Part shown: positions 17,639 to 25,732 of the stretch, one piece after another
Numbering within the stretch: the stretch's first letter is position 1
Layout: the number at the start of each line of letters is the position of its first letter
NCBI GenBank assembly: GCA_017398105.1
Contig: JAFQHF010000035.1
Location: forward strand, 1 to 40,641
Direction: 5' to 3'
Origin: Oscillospiraceae bacterium
GTDB taxonomy: Bacteria; Bacillota_A; Clostridia; Oscillospirales; Oscillospiraceae
DNA: 40,641 bases
Position numbers and translations under genes: made by a program
Notes under the pieces: generated by a model
Seen by the model: the letters and a program-made list of their open reading frames with translations, nothing else
Told to the model about the DNA's origin: nothing
The model's database searches: none

Positions 17639-18214
17639 ATGCCCAGAACCAGCAACAAGGCAGAGCTTATTATGGATTATGTCAACCAATTCATTCAGGA
17701 GAACGGCTATTCCCCCTCCGTCCGGGAGATCGGCGCGGCAGTGGGCCTGCGCTCCACCGCCTCCGTCAGCTATCATCTGCAGGCCCTGCAGGATAAGGGA
17801 CTGCTCCAGTCTCCCGGCGCCAAGGGCCGCAAACGGGCGCTGGTCACCGGCGTGCGCCCCGGTCAGATCCCCATAGTGGGTGTTGTCACGGCCGGTATGC
17901 CCATTCTGGCTGTGGAAAACCAGGACGGCACCATGCCCTGGCCGGACCCCAGCTGCTTTGCCCTCCGGGTCCGGGGCGATTCCATGATTAACGCTGGCAT
18001 TCTGGACGGGGACAAGGTTGTTGTCCGCCCCCAGAGCCATGCCGATAACGGTCAGATCGTGGTGGCCCGGATCGAAGATGAAGCCACCGTCAAGCGCCTG
18101 TGGAGAAAAAACGGTGAGATCTGGCTCCTGCCGGAAAACGAAGCCTACGACCCCATCGACGGCACCTATGCCGAGATCATCGGCATCGTCAAAGGTGTTG
18201 TCCGGGAATATTAA
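17639..18214 (+). CDS. lexA: SOS repressor LexA
   Basis: A 191-residue repressor-protease. The N-terminal winged helix has SPSVREIGAAVGLRSTASVSYHLQAL (about residues 25-50). The self-cleavage site is the Ala-Gly in VVTAGMP (85-86). The catalytic dyad is Ser115 in RGDSM and Lys152 in EATVKRL, with the DGDKVVVRPQ segment between. All key residues are present. In response to DNA damage, RecA filaments trigger cleavage and derepression. I chose the ATG with AGGAGG 7 bases upstream; an ATG two codons earlier is nearly as possible. Monocistronic. Confidence 0.95.
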   Translation: MPRTSNKAELIMDYVNQFIQENGYSPSVREIGAAVGLRSTASVSYHLQALQDKGLLQSPGAKGRKRALVTGVRPGQIPIVGVVTAGMPILAVENQDGTMPWPDPSCFALRVRGDSMINAGILDGDKVVVRPQSHADNGQIVVARIEDEATVKRLWRKNGEIWLLPENEAYDPIDGTYAEIIGIVKGVVREY

Positions 18215-18275
18215 AATCATTTTTGCAGGGATCGTTTCAAAACCGATTTTGTCCACAGCTGGCGAAAAATAGTAC

Positions 18276-18304
18276 TTGACAAACGGACACTTTTGGTGTA
18301 TAAA
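18276..18304 (+). promoter_or_regulatory. Promoter of the Trp T-box operon
   Basis: TTGACA (18276-18281), 17 bases, TATAAA (18299-18304). Transcription should start near 18311. Confidence 0.85.
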
Positions 18305-18310
18305 TGGCGT

Positions 18311-18592
18311 ATCCTAAATACGAAAACCATTGAGGCGGAAGTAAAACTGCAGGCGCATCCACAGAGAGTTTCGCACAGCTGAGAGCGAAGCGAAAAGCGG
18401 GGCAGCAAATGGGCCGCTGAGGGCAGGGGGAAATGGCGAACGCCAAAGTATCTTCTGACGCATTGCCAGCGTTAACGGGCAGACGGTGTGTTGGCACCGT
18501 TGCAGAGCGGTCGGTTTTTCCGGCAAACAAGGTGGTACCGCAGGAATTTGTATTTTCTGTCCTTGTTCCCTTAGGGGAACAAGGACTTTTTT
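18311..18592 (+). ncRNA. T-box riboswitch, UGG (tryptophan) specifier
   Basis: A leader that senses uncharged tRNA and prevents termination. Stem I has the AGUA-type S-turn on the 5' side near 18338 and the distal AGAGAG bulge near 18362-18368. The specifier-loop 3' side reads CAAATGGG closed by the GGCGG/CCGCT stem, which puts UGG at 18410-18412, followed by a purine. The T-box sequence AACAAGGTGGTACCGCAG is at 18526-18543. The terminator (stem GTCCTTGTTCCC/GGGAACAAGGAC, loop TTAG, six T) is at 18559-18592, and its 5' arm can instead pair with the T-box as antiterminator. The variable bulge base is U, which pairs best with an A discriminator but allows G by wobble. The transporter downstream fits tryptophan. 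Confidence 0.92.
18559..18592 (+). terminator. Regulated terminator of the T-box leader
   Basis: 12-bp stem with TTAG loop followed by TTTTTT; mutually exclusive with the antiterminator. Confidence 0.9.
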
Positions 18593-18617
18593 ATTTCCCA
18601 AAAAAGGAGCATATGCT

Positions 18618-18650
18618 ATGTTGAAGAAATTACCGGGAAAGCGATGGTGA
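18618..18650 (+). CDS. Possible 10-residue leader peptide or duplicated gene start
   Basis: AAGGAG (18604-18609) lies 8 bases before an ATG that opens MLKKLPGKRW followed by TGA. The last codon before the stop is the only Trp codon. The initiation region (AAGGAGCATATGCTATG) closely resembles that of trpX (AAGGAGTATGTATTATG). It may therefore be a leader peptide, or the old start of the gene separated from it by the repeat inserted at 18668-18779. No expression evidence. Confidence 0.3.
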   Translation: MLKKLPGKRW

Positions 18651-18667
18651 AGATCATAGAATCCTCT

Positions 18668-18779
18668 GTAGGGCGGCTTGCCCTCAAGCCGCCGCTGACA
18701 GTTCCAGTATTCTATCACTGATTTCCTTTACGGGCGGCATCCTCCGGATGCCCGGCGGGCTGAGGGCAGCCCGCCCTAC
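18668..18779. repeat. GTAGGG-family repeat between the T-box and trpX
   Basis: Left hairpin GGCGGCTTGCCCTCAAGCCGCC, right hairpin GGCGGGCTGAGGGCAGCCCGCC, with an extra GGCGGCATCCTCCGGATGCC before the right end. It lies inside the transcribed leader. Confidence 0.8.
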
Positions 18780-18821
18780 AATCACCATCCACGATATTTC
18801 AGATAATAAGGAGTATGTATT

Positions 18822-19811
18822 ATGAAAAAGGTTATTTCCCTGATCCTGTCCCTGGTTATGATTCTGTCCATGACCGCCTGCGGCGCTGCCGAAGCCCCCG
18901 CCGAAGAATCCGCCAAGACCGAATTCAAGGTCGCCATCATTCAGCAGCTGGATCACTCCTCCCTGGACGAAATCCGGGAGGCCATCAAGGCACAGCTGAA
19001 TACCCTGGCTGAGCCCACCAACTACACCATTACCATCGAAGAATACAACGGCCAGAACGATGCCTCCGTGCTGACCCAGATTGCCACCCAGGTGGTCTCT
19101 GATGGCGTTGACATGATCATCCCCATCGCCACCCTGGCCGCCCAGTACGCCGTCACCGCTGCCGAGGGCACCGACATTCCCATCGTCTACGCCGCCTGCT
19201 CCGATCCCGCTTCTGCCGGTCTGACCGACCTGCCCACTGTCACCGGCGTTTCCGATGCTCTGAATACCCCCTTCATCCTGGACATGATGCTGGCCGCGCA
19301 GCCTGACATTCAGACCGTGGGTCTGCTGTACTCCAACTCCGAGATCAACTCCGCAACTCCCATCGCCGAAGCAAAGGCTTACCTGGAAGAAAAGGGCATC
19401 ACCTACCTGGAAAAGACCGGCAACAACTCCGGTGAGATCATCACCGCCGTTTCCGACCTGGTGGGCCGTGTGGATGCCGTCTTCACCCCCACTGACAATA
19501 CCGTCATGGCCGCCGAAGTCTCCGTTGCTGAGATCCTGAATGCTGCCGGCATCCCCCACTACACCGGTGCCGACTCCTTCGTGACTGCCGGTGCCTTCAC
19601 CACCTGCGGTGTCAACTACACCGAGCTTGGCACCAAGACCGCTGACATCGCCTTCGGCATTCTGATGGGCGGCGAGATCGGCCAGTTCCACGTGATGGAC
19701 GGCGGCATCATCACCGTCAACACCGACACCGCTGAAAAGTGCGGCATCGACTACGAGGTTTTCTCCACCATGGCAAACACCGTCAACGCCGTTTCCACCA
19801 TCGTCGACTGA
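18822..19811 (+). CDS. trpX: Tryptophan ABC transporter substrate-binding lipoprotein
   Basis: A 329-residue binding protein of the ABC_sub_bind family (COG2984). The signal peptide ends in TAC with Cys20 as lipid anchor. The mature protein has the two-lobe periplasmic-binding fold: FKVAIIQQLDHSSLDEIREAI at the start of lobe 1, IPIVYAACSDPASAGL, TVGLLYSNSEINS, and VDAVFTPTDNTVMAAEV in lobe 2. Family members downstream of Trp T-boxes are TrpX. The UGG specifier T-box upstream supports tryptophan as ligand. Its Shine-Dalgarno is AAGGAG. Permease and ATPase follow after about 300 bases of repeats. Ligand assignment is by regulation, not by binding residues. Confidence 0.88.
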   Translation: MKKVISLILSLVMILSMTACGAAEAPAEESAKTEFKVAIIQQLDHSSLDEIREAIKAQLNTLAEPTNYTITIEEYNGQNDASVLTQIATQVVSDGVDMIIPIATLAAQYAVTAAEGTDIPIVYAACSDPASAGLTDLPTVTGVSDALNTPFILDMMLAAQPDIQTVGLLYSNSEINSATPIAEAKAYLEEKGITYLEKTGNNSGEIITAVSDLVGRVDAVFTPTDNTVMAAEVSVAEILNAAGIPHYTGADSFVTAGAFTTCGVNYTELGTKTADIAFGILMGGEIGQFHVMDGGIITVNTDTAEKCGIDYEVFSTMANTVNAVSTIVD

Positions 19812-19825
19812 TAGGCACTCCACCT

Positions 19826-19895
19826 GTAGGGGAGGATTTCCAATCCTCCCTCACGCTTCAGCAATCTTAAGGGCGGATTAAAAATCCGCCCCTAC
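19826..19895. repeat. GTAGGG-family repeat
   Basis: GGAGGATTTCCAATCCTCC at the left end, GGCGGATTAAAAATCCGCC at the right: the two end hairpins have different stems. Confidence 0.75.
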
Positions 19896-19951
19896 ATTTT
19901 TCTCTGTTTCGCCCCTTGCAAAATCAGTGCAGTATGTTATGATATTTTACT

Positions 19952-20088
19952 GTAGGGCGGGGTCATGACCCCGCCGACCCCTATCGATGATTGCGGTGTA
20001 TGGATCGATCGTATTCGTTACATTATCCTTCGCATTTCATCTTCACAGTTACTGGAACCTGATCGGCGGGGTCATGACCCCGCCCTGC
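19952..20088. repeat. GTAGGG-family repeat
   Basis: Both ends carry GGCGGGGTCATGACCCCGCC. With the previous repeat it fills the gap between trpX and the permease; no gene is seen there. Confidence 0.8.
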
Positions 20089-20116
20089 AATACCTTTGTC
20101 TAAAGGAGAATCCTTT

Positions 20117-21007
20117 ATGATCTCAACCGCCATTATTATGAGTGCCCTGGAGCTGGGCTTTATTTATGCCCTGGTGGCTCTGGCCCTGTTTTTAAGCTTC
20201 CGGGTGCTGAACATCGCCGATATGACCACCGACGGCACCTTTACCCTGGGCTGTGCCGTGTCCGCCACCGTGGCTGTGGCCGGTCATCCCATTCTTGCCC
20301 TGCCCGCGGCAATGCTGGCCGGCGCCTGCGCAGGCGGCGTCACTGCCCTGCTGCAGACCAAGCTGCGCATCCCCTCGATCCTGGCCGGTATCATCACCAA
20401 CACCGGCCTGTACACCGTGAATCTGGCGGTGATGGGCTTCTCCTCCAATGTAAATATGCTGCGCAATCCCACCATGTTTACCCAGCTGCAGCCGTATCTT
20501 GGCAGCTTCTACAAGCTGATTCCCGCCGCTGTGATCACCGTGCTGGCCGGCATCCTGCTGGTTCTGTTCCTGAAGACCCGTCTGGGCCTCAGCATCCGGG
20601 CCACCGGCGACAATCCCGACATGGTCCGGGCCTCTTCCATCAATACCGGCTTTACCATCACCGTGGGTCTGTGCCTGGCCAATTCCCTCACCGCCCTGTC
20701 CGGTGCGGTGCTGGCCCAGTACCAGAAGACCGCCGACATCAACCTGGGCACCGGCATGGTCATCATCGGTCTGGCTTCTCTGATCATCGGTGAGACTCTG
20801 ATGCCCAAGGGCAAGCTGTGGCGCAAAGCCCTCGGCGCCATTCTGGGCTCCATTCTGTACCGCTTCATCATCGCCCTGGCCCTTCGGATGGATCTGCCCA
20901 GCGAATGCCTGAAGCTGATCTCCGCCACCATCGTGGCCCTGGCCATCGGCCTGCCTGCCATCAAGGCCGCCGCAAAGCCCGCCACCGTCAAGGGAGGGAA
21001 TACCTGA
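20117..21007 (+). CDS. Tryptophan ABC transporter permease (TrpY-type)
   Basis: A 296-residue integral membrane protein of the COG4120 branched-chain-permease-like group, with about eight hydrophobic helices from ALELGFIYALVALALFLSF to LISATIVALAIGLPAI. FRVLNIADMTTDGTF and IRATGDNPDMVRASSIN are hallmarks of the group; the second is the cytoplasmic loop that meets the ATPase. AAAGGAG lies 8 bases before the chosen ATG; a TTG 21 bases upstream is weaker. It overlaps the ATPase gene by one base (TGATG). It depends on the T-box promoter for expression, since no new promoter is obvious. Confidence 0.88.
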   Translation: MISTAIIMSALELGFIYALVALALFLSFRVLNIADMTTDGTFTLGCAVSATVAVAGHPILALPAAMLAGACAGGVTALLQTKLRIPSILAGIITNTGLYTVNLAVMGFSSNVNMLRNPTMFTQLQPYLGSFYKLIPAAVITVLAGILLVLFLKTRLGLSIRATGDNPDMVRASSINTGFTITVGLCLANSLTALSGAVLAQYQKTADINLGTGMVIIGLASLIIGETLMPKGKLWRKALGAILGSILYRFIIALALRMDLPSECLKLISATIVALAIGLPAIKAAAKPATVKGGNT

Positions 21008-21801
21008 TGCTGAAAGTCAACAACATTTCCAAAACCTTCAACCCCGGCACCGTCAACGAAAAGCAGGCCCTGACCAATCTGAGCCTGCATCTGAACAAGG
21101 GCGATTTCGTCACCATCCTGGGTTCCAACGGCGCAGGCAAGTCTACCCTCTTCAACGCCATTGCCGGTTCCTTCGTGGTAGATGCCGGTTCCATTCACCT
21201 GGACGGCAAGAATATCACCAACCTGCCGGATTACAAGCGCAGCAAGGTCATCGGCCGGATGTTCCAGGACCCTCTGAAGGGCACCGCCCCCAACATGACC
21301 ATTGAAGAAAATCTGGCACTGGCCTATATGCGTGCCTCCCACGGCACCTCTCCCTTCTCCATGATCAACAAGGCTGACCGCCGGGAATTCCGGGAGCGTC
21401 TGGCCCAGCTGGAGCTGGGACTGGAGGACCGGATGGATCATCCTGTGGGACTGCTGTCCGGCGGCCAGCGGCAGGCGCTGACACTGCTGATGGCCACCCT
21501 GGTGACCCCCAAGCTGCTGCTTCTGGACGAACACACCGCCGCCCTGGACCCTGCCACTGCGGAAAAGGTGCTGGCCCTGACCGAAAAGATCGTGGCCGAA
21601 AACGGCATCACCTGCCTGATGATCACCCACAACATCCCCTCCGCCCTTTCTCTGGGCAACCGCACCATTATGATGAACAACGGCTCCATCGTGCTGGAGC
21701 TGGAGGGTCAGGAGCGGGCCACTATGACCACGGAAAAGCTCCTGCAGAAATTCCACGAGCAGGGCATGAGCAACGACCGCATCCTGTTCAGCGCGGAATA
21801 A
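21007..21801 (+). CDS. Tryptophan ABC transporter ATPase
   Basis: A 264-residue ABC nucleotide-binding subunit (COG1101 group). Walker A is LGSNGAGKST (about 38-47), Q-loop in RMFQDPLKGTAPNMTIEENL, signature LSGGQRQALTLL, Walker B LLLLDEHTAALDP and H-loop MITHN. All catalytic elements are present. It couples ATP hydrolysis to the permease encoded just upstream. The frame extends upstream inside the permease gene, but GGAGGG sits 7 bases before this ATG and the stop-start overlap makes the choice firm. Confidence 0.93.
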   Translation: MLKVNNISKTFNPGTVNEKQALTNLSLHLNKGDFVTILGSNGAGKSTLFNAIAGSFVVDAGSIHLDGKNITNLPDYKRSKVIGRMFQDPLKGTAPNMTIEENLALAYMRASHGTSPFSMINKADRREFRERLAQLELGLEDRMDHPVGLLSGGQRQALTLLMATLVTPKLLLLDEHTAALDPATAEKVLALTEKIVAENGITCLMITHNIPSALSLGNRTIMMNNGSIVLELEGQERATMTTEKLLQKFHEQGMSNDRILFSAE

Positions 21802-21815
21802 CACACAAAAGAAAT

Positions 21816-21919
21816 GTAGGGCGGAGGCATGCCTCCGCCGGACAGTATCATCGTCTGAGTGTTTTATACTTACCACTCAGTAACCGTTACTGCCCGGCGG
21901 GGTCATGACCCCGCCCTAC
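21816..21919. repeat. GTAGGG-family repeat
   Basis: Left end GGCGGAGGCATGCCTCCGCC, right end GGCGGGGTCATGACCCCGCC. It fills the space between the converging transporter and lgt genes and probably acts as a two-way hairpin. Confidence 0.8.
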
Positions 21920-21923
21920 AGTT

Positions 21924-22760
21924 TTATTCTTTTATTTGGTTTACATAAAGCTTTTCCGGATCATGGGGCCTGAACTGCTGCCACAGCAGCACGCTCACCG
22001 CCGTCAGGCAGGTCACGGCTGCCAGCACCTGACTGACCCGGAAGGGGCCCCAGTACAGGCTGTCCATCCGAAGTCCCTCGATGAAGGCCCGGCCCAGGCC
22101 GTACCAGGCGGCGTAGCCCAGGGCAATCTGCCCGTCATATCTGCGCTTTTTGTACAGGGAAGACAGCAGCAGGAAGCCCGCTGCGTTCCACACAGATTCA
22201 TACAGGAAGGTGGGATGGTAGAATTCCCAGCTTTCCGTCTTCATATTGAACAGGCCCATGCGGAAAAAGCTGTCTGTTGCCGCGCCGAAGGCCTCCCGGT
22301 TGAAGAAATTGCCCCAGCGGCCGATGGACTGACCGATCAGGAACACCATCAGGATCAGATCCAGCACGGTGGTAAACTTCACCTTCTTGATCCGGCACAT
22401 GACTGCCATGCCGATGATGGCACCAATGACACCGCCGTAGATGGCAATGCCGCCCTCCCAGATGTACAGCGCGGAAATGGGATCGTCCGCATAGTCTGCC
22501 CAGGAGAACACCACATAATAGATTCGGGCGCAGACAATGGCAAAGGGAGTCACCCAGATAACGCCGTCCAGAATGTCATCTTCCTTTAACCCAAAGTCCT
22601 TGCTGTGCCGGCAGGCGTACATCACCGCCAGCATCAGGCCGATGGCAATGATCAGACCGTAAAAATGCACGGTCAGAGGCCCCAGATCAAAGCTCCGGGG
22701 CGGATTGATCTCAATGCCCACAGAGGGAAAGGAGATCATGGAATAATTACTTGGATGCAT
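21924..22760 (-). CDS. lgt: Prolipoprotein diacylglyceryl transferase
   Basis: The membrane enzyme that transfers diacylglycerol from phosphatidylglycerol to the lipobox Cys of prelipoproteins. The 278-residue protein has about seven hydrophobic helices. Conserved elements are FYGLIIAIGLM near the N-terminus (the HFYG His/Tyr), RIYYVVF, GGIAIYGGVIGA, the family signature GRWGNFFNREAFG and HPTFLYES. The catalytic arginines in GRWGN and near the C-terminal GLGRAFIEGLR are present. It serves the several lipoproteins of this window. GGAG lies 9 bases before the start. Monocistronic, between two repeats. Confidence 0.96.
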   Translation of the reverse strand: MHPSNYSMISFPSVGIEINPPRSFDLGPLTVHFYGLIIAIGLMLAVMYACRHSKDFGLKEDDILDGVIWVTPFAIVCARIYYVVFSWADYADDPISALYIWEGGIAIYGGVIGAIIGMAVMCRIKKVKFTTVLDLILMVFLIGQSIGRWGNFFNREAFGAATDSFFRMGLFNMKTESWEFYHPTFLYESVWNAAGFLLLSSLYKKRRYDGQIALGYAAWYGLGRAFIEGLRMDSLYWGPFRVSQVLAAVTCLTAVSVLLWQQFRPHDPEKLYVNQIKE

Positions 22761-22798
22761 GGAAACATCTCCTTTTTACAATTTCACAGAACACAACT

Positions 22799-22875
22799 GT
22801 AGGTCGGGGTCATCTTAGCAACGGTTGCCGCTTTGCGGCTTACAGATGCTTCGTGCATGGCTGACCCCGCCCTAC
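22799..22875. repeat. GTAGGG-family repeat, degenerate left end
   Basis: Ends GTAGGTCGGGGTCA and TGACCCCGCCCTAC; the inside contains CATCTTAGCAACGGTTGCCG, which is found inverted inside the repeat at 26672-26858. Confidence 0.75.
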
Positions 22876-22883
22876 ATATTGAT

Positions 22884-24164
22884 TTATTCATTCCCAACGG
22901 GTTCAATCACGGACAGGCAGCTCCGCTCCTGCTTCACCACCCGGTTCAGGAAGCCGCAGATCTCCGCCGCTTCGATGCTGCGGTAGATTTCCGGGAAGCG
23001 GAAATAGTCGAAGCCGGAGAAATGGTACGCGCATACCCGGAAGCAGGTGGCATCGAAGCTGTCCAGGCTCCGGATGCGGCGGCCCAGGGCGCTGCGCTTC
23101 ATCCGCAGAAAATGCTGGGAGTCGATGCCTTCTTTTGCGATTTTTTCGGCCTGGGCCAAAATGGCTTCCCGAACCGCCGGCGCGTTCTGGGAATCACCGG
23201 AGCACATCAGCATGGCGCAGCCGTCAATGGTCTCAAAACCGCCGCCGAAGGAGGTGTCAATCAGGCCGTCCTCGTAAAGCTTCAGATACAGCTCAGAAGA
23301 TTCGCCGAACAACGCTTCCGCTGCCAGGTCTGCCACCATCTCCGTACGGATGGCAGCATCGCCGGTGCCCACGCCCTCACACTTGAAGGCCAGATCAAAC
23401 ATGGGCATGGCCACCTCCATGGAAGCGGTAACCTCCGGCTCCAGGCTTGCCATGGCTTCCTCCCAGTTGCGGATTTTCAGGCCCACTTCCTTTTTCTCAT
23501 CGCCCAGCATGTCCCGGGCAATGGTAATCACGCTTTCCGGCTCCACATCACCGATGACGCACAGCAGCATATTGCCGGGGGTATAGAAAGCCCGGTGGCA
23601 GGCATGGAGGATCTCCGGGGTGATCTCCCGGATGGTCTCGGAAGTACCCAGAATAGGGACCCGGATGGGATGCCGGGCAAAGAGCGCCCTGGTCAGATTG
23701 TCAAAGATCACGCTGTCAGGAGAATCCAGATTCATACCGATCTCCTGGTCGATGATGCCCCGCTCTTTTTCCACACTTTCTTCGGTGAAATAGGGAGTGG
23801 ACACGAATTCCAGCAGCAGGCGCAGGCAGTCGTCAAAATTTTCCGTACAGGAAAAATAATAGGCAGTCATGTCATAGCTGGTAAAGGCATTGGTCATGGC
23901 GCCCATGGCGGCAAATTCCGTGGATACATCCCGCTTGCCGGGCAGATCAAACATCTTATGCTCCAGATAGTGGGCAACGCCCGCCGGAGTCTTCCAGACT
24001 TTGCCTTCCAGCACAAAGTCTGTATGGATGGAGCCGTAGTCCGTGACAAAATAGGCAAGCTTTTTGGTAAAGCCCTGCCGGGGGATCACGCAGACCGTCA
24101 GGCCGTTTTCCAGCACACGGGTGTACAGGGTCTCATCCAGCTCGGGATAATACACCTTTTTCAT
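22884..24164 (-). CDS. M16-family zinc peptidase, active member (YmfH-like)
   Basis: A 426-residue M16 (pitrilysin/processing-peptidase type) protein. The inverted zinc motif HxxEH is intact in GVAHYLEHKMF (about residue 65) and the third ligand Glu lies in EKERGIIDQEIGMN about 75 residues later. The C-terminal half is the second M16 repeat. In Firmicutes the YmfF/YmfH pair lies beside each other, with one active and one inactive subunit, as here. It overlaps the upstream partner by 4 bases. Such pairs cleave small peptides; the physiological substrate is not known for this copy. Confidence 0.88.
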   Translation of the reverse strand: MKKVYYPELDETLYTRVLENGLTVCVIPRQGFTKKLAYFVTDYGSIHTDFVLEGKVWKTPAGVAHYLEHKMFDLPGKRDVSTEFAAMGAMTNAFTSYDMTAYYFSCTENFDDCLRLLLEFVSTPYFTEESVEKERGIIDQEIGMNLDSPDSVIFDNLTRALFARHPIRVPILGTSETIREITPEILHACHRAFYTPGNMLLCVIGDVEPESVITIARDMLGDEKKEVGLKIRNWEEAMASLEPEVTASMEVAMPMFDLAFKCEGVGTGDAAIRTEMVADLAAEALFGESSELYLKLYEDGLIDTSFGGGFETIDGCAMLMCSGDSQNAPAVREAILAQAEKIAKEGIDSQHFLRMKRSALGRRIRSLDSFDATCFRVCAYHFSGFDYFRFPEIYRSIEAAEICGFLNRVVKQERSCLSVIEPVGNE

Positions 24165-25426
24165 TGGCTCCCTCCTTTCAGGAAATAGGTGGTATGCAGC
24201 CGTACCTGTCTGGCACAGTCGGCAACAGCCTCCACCGTCACCTGCTCCACCGCGCGCATATATTCCGCATGGCTGTAGATCAGGCCGCTCATGGCAGCGG
24301 TGGAATAGAAATTTTCAATGGCGCCGGGAGAATCATGGGTGCCCCGGAGGCTCGACAGCAGCGCTTCCTTGGCTGCCTTCAGTTCCTGGGGGGTAATCTC
24401 CCCTTCCCGGCAGGCATCCAGCTGCCGCAGCACCTCAGCACGGGTCTGCTGCTCCTTGTCAAAGTCGATACCCGCATGGACGATCAGGATGCCCTTTGTG
24501 CCGTAGTAGCCGGAGCCGATGGAATAGCACAAAGACATCTTTTCCCGGACATTCTGAAACAGCTTGCTGGTCATGCCGGAGCCGTAGATCACGTTCATCA
24601 CCTGCATGGCGGCAAATTCCGGCATCCGGTTGGTGACGGGCACCGTAAAGCCCATGCACAGCTTGCCCTGGGAAACATCCATGGTTTCCACTTCGTCCCG
24701 TTCTTCGCAGGGGTGGAAGGCTGTCTGGGGCAGAAGGGTACCGCAGCAGCGCTGCAGCTTACTCAGCATCGGCATGAGCAGCTCCGTCAGCCGGTCTGCT
24801 TCCGCGCTGCCCACATAGAAGATCTCAATGGGACTGGTTCGCAGAATCTTCCGGTAATGGTCATACAGGCTCTGAGGGGTGATCGCCGCCACCTGCTCCG
24901 TCTCACCCAGCCGGGGCAGGCCAAAGGTATCCTCCCGGCACATGATCCGCAAAAGGCGGTTCATGGAATAGGTGCGCTTGTCATTGCGCTCGGATTCGAT
25001 GGTGGAGATCAGATTTTTCTTCTCGCTCTCCACGAAGGAGGGCAGGAACGAGCCGTTTTCCAGGGGGGATTCCAGCAGAATCTCCTCCAGAAATCCCAGC
25101 ATGGGCCGCAGCACCTGATCACCGGGCAGGGCAAACCGGTCATCCATAAAGCCGCAGTAAACACCGGTGGTCTGGTAATCGCCCACCCGGCGCACCAGAG
25201 GGCTGACGGATGCGCCGTACAGCTCATCCAGATGCTCCGTGATGGAGCGCAGATCCGGGCAGCTTCGGGTTCCCCGCAACAGCACGGAGGGCAGCAGAGC
25301 ATTCAGGGCAGCCTCTTCCTTTTTCATCTGCCGCACCAGCTGGAAGCTGAGGCAGCCCTGCTTGAATCGGGTATCCCGGCAGATCCGCAGGGTCACGCCG
25401 GGAAATAGAGTTCTGGTTTCAATCAT
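24161..25426 (-). CDS. M16-family peptidase-like protein, inactive partner (YmfF-like)
   Basis: A 421-residue M16 homologue. The HxxEH region is replaced by ALLPSVLLRGTRSCPD, so it cannot bind zinc. The segment ITEHLDELYGA and the ERNDKRTYSMNRLLRIMC helix match the YmfF branch. The C-terminal domain carries GSGMTSKLFQNVREKMSLCYSIGSGYYG, the substrate-binding RxxxxxY-like region that completes the active site of the partner. It is expressed first and overlaps the active subunit by 4 bases, so equal production of a heterodimer is expected. Confidence 0.87.
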   Translation of the reverse strand: MIETRTLFPGVTLRICRDTRFKQGCLSFQLVRQMKKEEAALNALLPSVLLRGTRSCPDLRSITEHLDELYGASVSPLVRRVGDYQTTGVYCGFMDDRFALPGDQVLRPMLGFLEEILLESPLENGSFLPSFVESEKKNLISTIESERNDKRTYSMNRLLRIMCREDTFGLPRLGETEQVAAITPQSLYDHYRKILRTSPIEIFYVGSAEADRLTELLMPMLSKLQRCCGTLLPQTAFHPCEERDEVETMDVSQGKLCMGFTVPVTNRMPEFAAMQVMNVIYGSGMTSKLFQNVREKMSLCYSIGSGYYGTKGILIVHAGIDFDKEQQTRAEVLRQLDACREGEITPQELKAAKEALLSSLRGTHDSPGAIENFYSTAAMSGLIYSHAEYMRAVEQVTVEAVADCARQVRLHTTYFLKGGSQ

Positions 25427-25448
25427 CTGGGTTCTCCTTCATCTTTCG

Positions 25449-25572
25449 GTAGGGCGGCTTGCCCTCAAGCCGCCGGTGATGCGAAGCATCACAAATGCAG
25501 GATCGGAATGGATTGCCCTGTGGACAATGGCATCTTACAGATGCCCGGCGGCTTGAGGGCAAGCCGCCCTAC
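25449..25572. repeat. GTAGGG-family repeat
   Basis: Both ends carry GGCGGCTTGCCCTCAAGCCGCC or its inverse. It lies between the divergent M16 and prmA genes. Confidence 0.8.
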
Positions 25573-25674
25573 ACAGAGGTTCCCTTTTCTGTCTCCGGAA
25601 AGTCATGTAATCGTTATTATATACCAATTTCTCCAAAATAGGAAGTGGTACATAAAAATTTAAGACTTTTTCTG

Positions 25675-25703
25675 TTGTCATTTTTCCGTTTCTGCGGTAG
25701 AAT
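25675..25703 (+). promoter_or_regulatory. Promoter of prmA
   Basis: TTGTCA (25675-25680), 17 bases, TAGAAT (25698-25703). Confidence 0.75.
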
Positions 25704-25732
25704 AGAGAAAATTATATTGGGAGGTATCTGCC

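Noticed and set aside
24161..25426. Second active M16 peptidase
   Set aside because: The HxxEH zinc motif is absent; it is the inactive partner.
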